Below are positions 43,276-49,937 of a stretch of DNA of 49,937 bases, piece by piece. A program made the position numbers and the translations under genes. Each line of letters starts with the position of its first letter. Position 1 is the stretch's first letter. The notes beneath the pieces are model-generated. The model searched no databases and was not told the origin of the DNA. It worked only from the letters and a program-made list of their open reading frames with translations. The stretch is from contig JAKLJP010000050.1 in NCBI GenBank assembly GCA_023151115.1, positions 1 through 49,937 on the forward strand. The letters run 5' to 3'. The stretch comes from Anaerolineae bacterium (GTDB lineage Bacteria > Chloroflexota > Anaerolineae > 4572-78 > J111).

Positions 43276-43989
43276 ATGACCGGGCCGGGGACAAACACCT
43301 ATCTCGTCGGTGGGCAGAAAGTGGTCATCATTGACCCCGGCCCCGCGGACGACGCCCACCAGGAAGCTATCGTCGCCGCCTTGCAAACCCTCCAGGCCGA
43401 AGCCCAGGCTATTGTCATAACCCACTCTCACCAGGACCACAGCGGCGGCGCACCCGCCCTGGCCCATCGTTTCGACGTCCCGCTCCTCAGCTTTGGCAAT
43501 CCCCTTCACCATAACAATGCACTCCCATTGAACGATCCTCCATCCTCTATCCTCTATCCTCCTCTTCTGACCGTCCTCCACACCCCCGGCCACATCCCCG
43601 ACCATCTCTGTCTGTGGTGGGCCGAACCGCGTCTCCTGTTCGCCGGGGATTTGGTCGCCGGGCAGGGCACGGTGCTGATTATCCCCCCCGCAGGCGACAT
43701 GGCCGCCTACCTGGACTCGCTGCGGGCGATGCTGGCCCTGTCGCCCCAGGCCATTTTGCCTGGTCACGGCCCGGTGATCGAAGACGCGCCCGCTTTGCTG
43801 CAGCAGTATCTGGACCACCGGCTGCAGCGCGAACAGCAGGTGCTTGACCGGCTGGCCCAGGGCTACACCACCGCCGTCGCCATCGCCGCCCAGATTTACG
43901 CCGACCGCCCCGAATCGCTGGAGATTGCCACCCTGCAAGTCGAGGCCCATCTGGCAAAGTTGAGGAAAGAAGGGCGCTTCGTGTTGTAG
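43276..43989 (+). CDS. MBL-fold metallohydrolase (LACTB2/glyoxalase II-like)
   Basis: 237 aa counted from ATG at 43276; the family-like N-terminus (about 22 more residues, from 43210) lies in frame upstream behind a good ribosome site but lacks ATG/GTG/TTG. Metal-binding THSHQDHSGG (HxHxDH), HTPGH, AGDLVAG and LPGHGPVI. Winged-helix C-terminus (about 180-235) as in LACTB2-type hydrolases. Acts on an ester, thioester or nucleic acid. Residues ~87-98 (NDPPSSILYPPL) come from a heptad repeat in frame and lie in a surface strand region before the HTPGH metal loop. Confidence 0.9.
   Translation: MTGPGTNTYLVGGQKVVIIDPGPADDAHQEAIVAALQTLQAEAQAIVITHSHQDHSGGAPALAHRFDVPLLSFGNPLHHNNALPLNDPPSSILYPPLLTVLHTPGHIPDHLCLWWAEPRLLFAGDLVAGQGTVLIIPPAGDMAAYLDSLRAMLALSPQAILPGHGPVIEDAPALLQQYLDHRLQREQQVLDRLAQGYTTAVAIAAQIYADRPESLEIATLQVEAHLAKLRKEGRFVL
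43534..43570. repeat. one-armed heptad array inside the MBL gene
   Basis: TCCTCCA/TCCTCTA/TCCTCTA/TCCTCC in frame. The same words form the right arm of the module at 24357-24410. No purine arm is visible. Confidence 0.75.
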
Positions 43990-44036
43990 AGTCTCCACTT
44001 GCGTTTTGCTGCAATCGGTACAAAATGAAACTACGC

Positions 44037-44176
44037 CTTACGGTTACACGGGCGAATGGTATGGGGGTTACATTCACCTCCTCCACCTGCGGGCTTGGTG
44101 GTACAACGTTACCACCTCGCCCGCAGATGCAGCAGGTTAATGTACCCCTCATACCATTCTCCCGTGTAACCGTAAG
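44037..44176. repeat. 140-bp nested hairpin element
   Basis: Outer stem CTTACGGTTACACGGG (44037-44052) with CCCGTGTAACCGTAAG (44161-44176), next AATGGTATG (44055-44063) with CATACCATT (44150-44158), then GCGGGC (44089-44094) with GCCCGC (44119-44124), and central GGTGGTA/TACCACC. The whole could fold as one long stem. The gap 43990-44384 contains no gene; the part after 44177 shows nothing I recognise. MITE or structured RNA. Confidence 0.75.
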
Positions 44177-44384
44177 GCTCCCATCCTCATTATCCATAGA
44201 TTGTCACAGGGGTCAAACTTGGAATAAACTGCCTCTTGAGCGGGCTGACGGAGTTAGGGCCAGGGGGCATAAGCAGCAGCGAATTCTTCGACCAGGCTGG
44301 CAATAGCTTCACCCCAATGAGCCACTGTTAAAAGGTGGCGATATCAGGGATTCTGAGACGTAAGCCTTAGCAACCTACTATTTT

Positions 44385-47114
44385 CTAAGGAGGCGTTGGT
44401 AACGGTTGGGGTGGGATTGTTACCGGCGCGGTGAAAATAGTGAGGGCCGAGGCCGGCGGGGGAGGGGTGCCGGCAGGGGCAACCGGGGCAGTCAGGGTCA
44501 GCGTGGCGGTCAAGGTGGGGGTGGGCGTGAACGGCGGCGTGGTTACAGGCGGGCGGAGGGTGATAGCCTCGGGGGGATTGTCCACCAGGACCAGGGCGCG
44601 GTCATCGGTGAAGCCGCCCAGTTGGTCAAACACCACCAGCCGCAGGGTGTATGGCCCGTTGTCAAGCTGGCGGGTGTCGAATGTGCCCAGCAGTTTTTTG
44701 CGCATAGTTTGGGTGATGGCGCTTTGAATGACCATGAAGTTTTCCGGGGCCGTGCCGACCCCCAACTCCAACTGGTAATGCGAAAACTTGGGGGCCACCG
44801 CCGACCCTTCGAGGGGAATAACCCCGCGCACCGCCCGGCCATCCACCGGCGCGGTCAGCCGGGCCAGCAGGTGTACCGAGGGGCAGGACTCGCTGGGCGG
44901 CTGGGCGATACCGTGCGTTATGGCCCACTCCCGGCCGTCGGGCGGGAACACTTGATAATAGCGCCGCTCGATGTTGGCCCGGCAGTACTCGTTGACCAAC
45001 AGGCCGCTGTTCCGGTCAATTTCAACCAGTTGGTGCAAATCGTGTTCCGGGCCGAGCGGCGGCTGGTCTTGGGCAAAAATCTCGGTGCGCCGCTCCGGGC
45101 AAGCCTCGCTGGGGAGCGTGCCGGAATCGGTGCAAATCTCCACAGTGACAATCCCGCCGGGGCGGTCAAATTGGCGCACCGGCCACCCATCGTGAGCCTG
45201 CTCCATAAAATTGTGCCAGATGGGCGCTGCGCCTGTATCGCCGCCCACTTCCATCATCGGCGTATTGTCGGCGTTGCCCACCCAGACCCCGGCAACTATA
45301 TCGGGGGTGTAGCCAATGGCCAGGTTGTCGCGGAAATCGTTGCTGGTGCCGGTTTTGACCGCCGCCGGACGGGAGAGAAACAGCGGGCTGTCGGGGCCAA
45401 AGGCGGGCAGGCGGGCTTCGTTATCGGCCAGAATGTCGGTGATGAGGTAGGCATGTTCGGGCCGCAGCACGGGGCGGGGTTGGGGCCGGATGGGTTCGAT
45501 GTCGCGGCCAAAGGCGTCGGTGATTTTCAAAATGGCCGTCGGCGGGACCAGCACCCCGCCGTTGGCTATGGCCTGGTAGGCGCCCGTCATTTCCAGCAGC
45601 GAGACCTCGCCGCTGCCTAAGGTCAGCGACAGACCGTAGTCGTCTCTGGTCAGGGTGGTGATGCCCAGGCGGGCGGCCAGGGTTTTTAACCGCTCTACCC
45701 CCACCTGTTCCAGCGTTTTGACCGCCGGGATGTTATAAGAATTAGCCAGGGCCGCCCGCACCGAGACCGGCCCGTGAAACAGGTGGTCCACATTTTGCGG
45801 CCGGTAGACCCGCCCTCCCTCTTCGGGGTAAGCCACCGGCGTGTCCATCAGCAGGGTGCTGGGCGTCCAGTTGAGCGTCTCAAACGCGGCCAGGTAGGTC
45901 AGCGGCTTCATGGTCGAGCCGGGCTGGCGCGGGCTGAGGACAATGTTTACCTGGCCGTCAATACTTTTATCCCGAAAATTGGGGCTGCCGACCAGGGCCA
46001 GAATCTGGCCGGTGGACACATCCAGCGCCACCAGCGCCCCGTTGGTCACGCGCCGGCCGGCCAGGGCGCTTACCTGGGCCTGCACCTCGGCTTCGGCCAG
46101 GGCTTGCAGGCGCGGGTCGAGCGTGGTCTGCACCCGCAGCCCGGCCTGGTAAAGATAGGCCGGGGGGACAATCCGCTCCAATTCCTGCCGTACCAGGGTC
46201 ACAAAGTGGGGCGCTTTCATATTGATGGTCAAATCGCGCAGGGCCAGTTCGCCCATGTAGGCGGCTTTGCCTTCGGCGGCGGTAATGTAGCCGGCCTCGA
46301 CCATCAAATTGAGCACGTCGGCCTGGCGGGCTTTGGCTCGCTGCGGGTTAAGGTAGGGGTCGTTCAGGGCGGGCGATTGGGGCAGACCGGCCAGCATGGC
46401 CGCTTCGGGCAGGGTCAAATCGCGGGCCGCTTTGCCAAAGTAGGTCTGCGCCGCCGCTTCGATGCCATAGGCCAGGTTGCCGTAGTAAATCTGGTTAAAA
46501 TAGAGTTCCAAGATTTGCTGCTTGGTGTAGCGCCGGTTGATCTCGACGGCCAGCACCGCTTCTTTGAGTTTGCGCGAGAAAGATTTTTCGGTGCGCTCGG
46601 CGGGAGTCAAAAAGACGTTGCGGGCCAGTTGTTGGGTGATGGTGCTGGCCCCGGAGACAATTTCGCCCTGGGTCAGGTTGCCGTAAACGGCGCGGGTAAT
46701 CGCAATCGGGTCAACCCCCACATTGAGGAAAAAGTAGCGGTCTTCGGTGGCGATGGTCGCATTGATGGCGTCGGGCGAAATCTGGGCCAGCGAAACATCG
46801 GTGCGCCGCCCGCCCGTCGGGTCAATGATTTCCCACAGCAAATTACCTTCACGGTCCACAATTTGGGTGGTGGCAAATTGAAAAGAGCGGGAGCGCAGCT
46901 CGCCGGCCGAGGGCAATTGGGCGGCGATCCAAAAATAAGTGATGGCTCCGGTCAGGATGACCCCTCCGATCAAAACCAGGCTGATCGAGAACAGGGCCAG
47001 CGCCCCTTGTAGCCAGGGTCGCCGGCGAGCCGGACGCGGCCAGGTCAAACCGGCTTCGCGCCAATAGCCCGGTGGAGTCAGGTCGGCCATCTGCCTGGCC
47101 CGGTTAGATTTCAT
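44385..47114 (-). CDS. class A penicillin-binding protein (transglycosylase-transpeptidase)
   Basis: 909 aa, PBP1A/PBP1C-like. TM anchor about 40-64, glycosyltransferase domain about 85-260 with catalytic Glu124 (ATEDRYFF) and the GASTITQQLARN motif, transpeptidase domain about 350-640 with Ser400 in STMK, SYN (459-461) and KTGTS (587-591). A C-terminal biPBP-like beta domain (about 770-850) and Pro/Thr tail follow. It polymerises and cross-links peptidoglycan on the outer face of the membrane. Its start overlaps the stop of the TPR lipoprotein gene (ATGA), so the two are coupled. Confidence 0.95.
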   Translation of the reverse strand: MKSNRARQMADLTPPGYWREAGLTWPRPARRRPWLQGALALFSISLVLIGGVILTGAITYFWIAAQLPSAGELRSRSFQFATTQIVDREGNLLWEIIDPTGGRRTDVSLAQISPDAINATIATEDRYFFLNVGVDPIAITRAVYGNLTQGEIVSGASTITQQLARNVFLTPAERTEKSFSRKLKEAVLAVEINRRYTKQQILELYFNQIYYGNLAYGIEAAAQTYFGKAARDLTLPEAAMLAGLPQSPALNDPYLNPQRAKARQADVLNLMVEAGYITAAEGKAAYMGELALRDLTINMKAPHFVTLVRQELERIVPPAYLYQAGLRVQTTLDPRLQALAEAEVQAQVSALAGRRVTNGALVALDVSTGQILALVGSPNFRDKSIDGQVNIVLSPRQPGSTMKPLTYLAAFETLNWTPSTLLMDTPVAYPEEGGRVYRPQNVDHLFHGPVSVRAALANSYNIPAVKTLEQVGVERLKTLAARLGITTLTRDDYGLSLTLGSGEVSLLEMTGAYQAIANGGVLVPPTAILKITDAFGRDIEPIRPQPRPVLRPEHAYLITDILADNEARLPAFGPDSPLFLSRPAAVKTGTSNDFRDNLAIGYTPDIVAGVWVGNADNTPMMEVGGDTGAAPIWHNFMEQAHDGWPVRQFDRPGGIVTVEICTDSGTLPSEACPERRTEIFAQDQPPLGPEHDLHQLVEIDRNSGLLVNEYCRANIERRYYQVFPPDGREWAITHGIAQPPSESCPSVHLLARLTAPVDGRAVRGVIPLEGSAVAPKFSHYQLELGVGTAPENFMVIQSAITQTMRKKLLGTFDTRQLDNGPYTLRLVVFDQLGGFTDDRALVLVDNPPEAITLRPPVTTPPFTPTPTLTATLTLTAPVAPAGTPPPPASALTIFTAPVTIPPQPLPTPP

Positions 47115-48292
47115 GGAGCGGGCAGCTCCTGAAGTTGGGTTTCAGCATCAATCCGTAAGGAGTCGTTATTCAACTCCAGCACCTTTTGAAAATCGGCGCG
47201 GGCGGCGGCAAAGTCGCCCTTTAATTTATAAGCCAGCCCACGCTGGTAATAGGCATTGGCGTTGACCGGGTCCAGCCGGATGGCCTCGCTGTAATCATTG
47301 ATGGCCCGTTCGTAATCACCTTTGTCGGCATAGGCGTTGCCTCGATTGTAATAGGGCCAGACCAGCGGTTCGTGCTTTAGCTCGATAGCTTTCGTATAAT
47401 CAGCAATAGCGTTATCGTATTCCCCCTTTTTGCGATAGGCCAGGCCACGGCTGTTGTAGGGCAGGCTGAGCGGGTCGTACTCCAACTCAATGGCTTTGCT
47501 GTAGTCGGCGATGGCCTGGTCGTTGTTGCCCTTGTAGAAATGGGCGTTGGCCCGGTTGTAGTAGGGCAGGGCGATGGGGTCGTAGTTGAGTTCGATGGCT
47601 TTGCTAAAATCCTCGATGGCCGGGGTGTAATTCTGCTGGACGTACTGCACGTAACCGCGATTGTAATAGGCTTCGCTGAGCGGGTCGTAATTGAGTTCGA
47701 TGGCTTTGGTGTAATCGGCCAGGGTGCGTTCATAATCCCTTTTGAAATAATATTCCTGGGCGCGGTTGAAATAGGCCACGGCGTCGGGCAGAGATAGGTC
47801 GGTCGGCAGGGGGGTGACGGTTGGTTCGGGGGTGGGACCGGCCGGGGTGGGCGTGTCGGAGGGGGCGGGCGTGGGGGTGGCGGTCGGCGGGGCGGAGACT
47901 TGCAGGGTCAGGCTCCGCTGGACAAACTCGGCCTCGTACTGGACGGTCAGGTGGACTTCAAACGTGCCGGGCGTTTCGGGCGCTTGATAGCTGATGCAGC
48001 AAGTCCCTTGACCGGCCAGAATAACGCCGCCGGTGGTGCTCCATTGGTAGGCAAATGGGTCGGCTGCGCCCAGCACTTTGACCACGGCCACCCGCACATC
48101 GGTGGTTTCGCCCCCGGCCAGGCTGGTTCGGCTGGCCGATAACTGGCCCACTTTGCTTTCCAAGGGAATTTCCAGCGTGGGCGGTGGTGTGGCAGCCAGC
48201 GGGTTACTACAGCAGGTCAGAGTCAGGCTTACTAAGAGCAGCATCAGCCCCCATGGTAATTTATTGAAGCGCCCGCCTGTTTGATGGTTCAT
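47111..48292 (-). CDS. lipoprotein with Ig-like domain and TPR array
   Basis: 393 aa. Lipoprotein signal 1-27/28 (LLLVSLTLTCC). An Ig-like beta domain at about 45-135 (YQWSTTGGVILAG), a Thr/Pro linker (about 135-165), then six TPR units from about 170 to 385 with the consensus KAIEL.YDPLS.PYYNRG; most units are 35 residues, one more than the standard 34. Extracytoplasmic protein-protein scaffold. It is first in an operon with the class A PBP and may recruit or regulate it (inference). Confidence 0.9.
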   Translation of the reverse strand: MNHQTGGRFNKLPWGLMLLLVSLTLTCCSNPLAATPPPTLEIPLESKVGQLSASRTSLAGGETTDVRVAVVKVLGAADPFAYQWSTTGGVILAGQGTCCISYQAPETPGTFEVHLTVQYEAEFVQRSLTLQVSAPPTATPTPAPSDTPTPAGPTPEPTVTPLPTDLSLPDAVAYFNRAQEYYFKRDYERTLADYTKAIELNYDPLSEAYYNRGYVQYVQQNYTPAIEDFSKAIELNYDPIALPYYNRANAHFYKGNNDQAIADYSKAIELEYDPLSLPYNSRGLAYRKKGEYDNAIADYTKAIELKHEPLVWPYYNRGNAYADKGDYERAINDYSEAIRLDPVNANAYYQRGLAYKLKGDFAAARADFQKVLELNNDSLRIDAETQLQELPAP

Positions 48293-48431
48293 CGCCCCGC
48301 CTTATTATATATGGGCGTCCAGAAAAATTCTTTCTCAACGATCAAGGTAGCAGGCGGTTTGTCGAAAGTTGTGTAAATTGCCCGTCTCCCTCAAGGGAAT
48401 CGGGGTTTAACACAAAATTTGTGATACCGCC

Positions 48432-48488
48432 GGTAGCAGGGTAACAGAGTAGCAGGAAATAGGTTTGCTACCTTGCTACCCTGCTACT
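48432..48488. repeat. two-armed octamer module, GTAGCAGG family
   Basis: Left GTAGCAGG/GTAACAGA/GTAGCAGG, right TTGCTACC/TTGCTACC/CTGCTACT. GGTAGCAGGGTA (48432-48443) pairs with 48477-48488 at 11 of 12 positions. Similar words occur at 32441-32535. Confidence 0.85.
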
Positions 48489-48607
48489 TGCTTTAACGCC
48501 AAAAACTTTTCTGGAGCACTATATCATGATATGATCGTTCCCTTTAATCCTTTATAGTTTACCATAAATTGAGCCGAAGAGTCTACTCCGGCGAACATAA
48601 CGGGTGT

Positions 48608-48736
48608 ATTTCAATTCTGGGGCAAATTTTGGGTTGGGTAGGGGCGAGGCAACTCGGAAAGCGTTTTGGGTGCTTCGAGACCATCAATCGAGTTGCCTCG
48701 CCCTACGAATGGTCAAACTCGCCCCCAAATTGAAAT
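48608..48736. repeat. composite inverted-repeat element (MITE-like)
   Basis: Inner GTAGGGGCGAGGCAACTCG (48638-48656) pairs with CGAGTTGCCTCGCCCTAC (48689-48706). Outer TTTCAATT..GGGGC (about 48609-48623) pairs with GCCCCCAAATTGAAA (48721-48735). GTAGGGGC ends are shared with 15887-15947. Confidence 0.75.
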
Positions 48737-49066
48737 GCTCCCAAGTAGAGACTTAAGAGGGGAAAAAGCCAAGATTAGTGGTATAATAAAAGAATCTACG
48801 CTCTTTACCGGCCCACCTGTCATAATTTTGTCCAAATCGTCTAGTAAATCGAGCGTTTCCGTGCCCGGCAATGGGGCCGGAGCGGCAGGGAGAGTGTTTC
48901 CGTCGCTGCTACACCGGGCGTTTCGGGGGGAGTTGGGGGAAGGATGAAGGCGGAACGCTTCGCCTGAGGGATGAAGGATTGAGGTAGCAGGATGGCGAAT
49001 GAGACGCAGCTCAAGATTCTCACTAAAAATTGTAAGCACTGGTAGAAGCCAAGACTGGAGAGGGCA

Positions 49067-49726
49067 ATGTCCCCTGGAATTAGGAATAAGGCTTTTTTTC
49101 CGGCTATTGCTATCGTTGGCTTAGTCATTATTCCGCTGGGGTTCCTGATTATTTATCAACTCCTGACGCAAGAAGATCTTCACTACGTTCCGTGGCGTCG
49201 TTTGGGAGCGGATTATTATGATTTCTATGCGGCCTCCAAAAAATTGGTCAGTGGTGAAAGCCCTTACCAGTATACTCGGTATGTGACACCTCCCCTGCCC
49301 GCTATTCTCAACTCTGTACTGACTCTTTTCAGTTGGGAAAATGCCAGGAATATATTTTTGGCCGTCGTTGTTATTTCTATGATCGCCGCCTACACAATTA
49401 TCTATAATATTTTTCGTTCATTCAGTCCTCTTGACAATCACATGATCCTCCTGTGCGGGCTGATGATTATTTTATTCAGCTATCCTTTCCATTTTCTTTT
49501 GGTCAGAGGCAATATTGATGGCCTGGTGGTGGTGTTGTTATGCCTGGGTTTATATCTGGATACCCGGCAAAGACAGTGGTTTAGCGGCCTTTGTTTGGCG
49601 CTGGCTATCGGCGCAAAAGTGTATCCCTTGTTCATCTTTTTACCTCTAATAGCCGGCCGTCGCTGGAAGGTCATCCTTTTTACGGGCATCTGTCTGGGCT
49701 TATTGTTATTGATATTTCCGCAATAA
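49067..49726 (+). pseudogene. glycosyltransferase family 87 (DUF2029-like), C-terminally truncated
   Basis: 219 aa, about half the usual 400-450. Polytopic membrane protein: TM helices near 10-30, 95-115, 125-145, 150-165, 172-190 and 195-215. Family motifs: GADYYDFYAASKKLVSGESPY (mannosyltransferase-like D-rich loop), TPPLPAI, VRGNIDGLVVVLLCLG. It stops at TAA after LLLLIFPQ, about 80 bp before an IS3-type end. I infer truncation by rearrangement at the IS, with loss of function likely. Confidence 0.75.
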
Positions 49727-49806
49727 TTGGACAGAATATTTTCTTGGTAGCCGCTCGCATCGAATTGAGTACTTCAGAATAAGTCAAAACGGCAGCTTGG
49801 TATAAT

Positions 49807-49937
49807 TGGCCTCAAAAACTGGACCACGAACTAAGGTGGATTGAAGTATAATCAACCAAGCTTGTGGAGGAGTAAATTGACCAAGAAACGTAAACAATAC
49901 AAAGCTGAATATAAGTTCCAGGTCGCGCTGGAAGCCA
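49807..49937 (+). mobile_element. IS3-family insertion sequence, left part
   Basis: TGGCCTCAAAAACTGGACCA near 49808-49827 resembles IS3/IS150-type terminal inverted repeats (CCCCAAAAAGTTGGAC). It is followed by a ribosome site and the start of OrfA. The element runs off the window, which probably ends here because the IS is multicopy and breaks assembly. Confidence 0.65.
49877..49937 (+). CDS. IS3-family transposase OrfA, N-terminal part
   Basis: TTG start at 49877, 6 nt after GGAGG (49866-49870). The visible 20 residues read TKKRKQYKAEYKFQVALEA, matching the KRKRYSAEFKAKVALEA-type start of IS3 OrfA helix-turn-helix proteins. Truncated by the window edge. OrfB and the frameshift signal cannot be seen. 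Confidence 0.8.
   Translation, partial: MTKKRKQYKAEYKFQVALEA

Larger units (their letters stand above)
48293..49066. other. 774-bp non-coding stretch
   Basis: Between the TPR lipoprotein (minus) and the glycosyltransferase fragment (plus). It holds the two repeats listed at 48432 and 48608. Small open frames on either strand here have no recognisable motif or ribosome site. GAGAGGGCAATGTCC precedes the next gene. No tRNA is seen. Confidence 0.6.

Noticed and set aside
44406..45620. 404-codon open frame antisense to the penicillin-binding protein gene
   Set aside because: Gly/Arg-rich shadow without recognisable domains; the PBP on the minus strand has all catalytic motifs.

Overview
The window (about 50 kb, roughly 55% GC by eye) reads as chromosomal DNA of an uncultured Chloroflexota bacterium, most likely of the Anaerolineae. 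This is inferred from gene content and style, not from a marker gene: FHA proteins with Thr-Pro-rich linkers, NBR1-type Ig lipoproteins, a giant S8 protease with DUF11-like repeats, a sufR/sufCBD cluster with SufU-type scaffolds, and very repeat-rich intergenic DNA. I see no rRNA, tRNA, CRISPR array or replication origin. The left end starts in a 5'-truncated TPR gene. The right end breaks inside an IS3-family element that follows a truncated glycosyltransferase.

Layout. 0.1-3.5 kb: TPR fragment, SWIM zinc-finger protein, Zn-dependent phospholipase C-like protein. 3.6-15 kb (minus strand): secreted subtilase, MurE, histidine kinase/response regulator pair, RecF, PfkB-type sugar kinase. 15-24.4 kb: an envelope and signalling block with two FHA membrane proteins, an exported protein, two lipoproteins sharing an Ig-like module with one FHA protein, and an ECF sigma factor with an anti-sigma factor carrying a TolB-like propeller. 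24.4-26.8 kb: ClbS/DinB-like protein, Mrp carrier, SufR-like repressor. 27-41.8 kb: an iron-sulfur and sulfur-trafficking island with sufC-sufB-sufD, a double-rhodanese sulfurtransferase, two SufU scaffolds, SufS, a Rieske ferredoxin, SufT, a MoaD/CysO-like sulfur carrier, a rhodanese-MoeB fusion, a cysteine synthase, a CBS protein and an FprA-type ferredoxin reductase. The island is interrupted by a RelE-type toxin/antitoxin pair and a frameshifted Uma2 gene. 41.9-48.3 kb: a soluble cNMP-binding histidine kinase, an MBL-fold hydrolase, a class A penicillin-binding protein and a TPR lipoprotein.

How they work together. SufR is transcribed divergently from sufCBD over two facing sigma70-type promoters, so the Fe-S machinery is probably self-regulated by cluster status. 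SufS and the rhodaneses would supply sulfane sulfur, the SufU and SufBCD proteins build clusters, and SufT and Mrp (both with a MIP18/DUF59 domain) help deliver them. MoaD, MoeB and cysteine synthase look like a thiocarboxylate-dependent cysteine biosynthesis route (CysO/MoeZ/CysM type).

The most unusual signal is not a gene. More than a dozen intergenic gaps contain a module with the same architecture but different sequence: a tandem array of 7-, 8- or 10-nt units, a short spacer, then an array of complementary units. Related arrays also lie in frame inside three protein-coding genes (subtilase, MurE, MBL hydrolase), lengthening the proteins, and one forms the C-terminal tail of a SufU. Separate families of longer inverted repeats (MITE/REP-like) recur as pairs.
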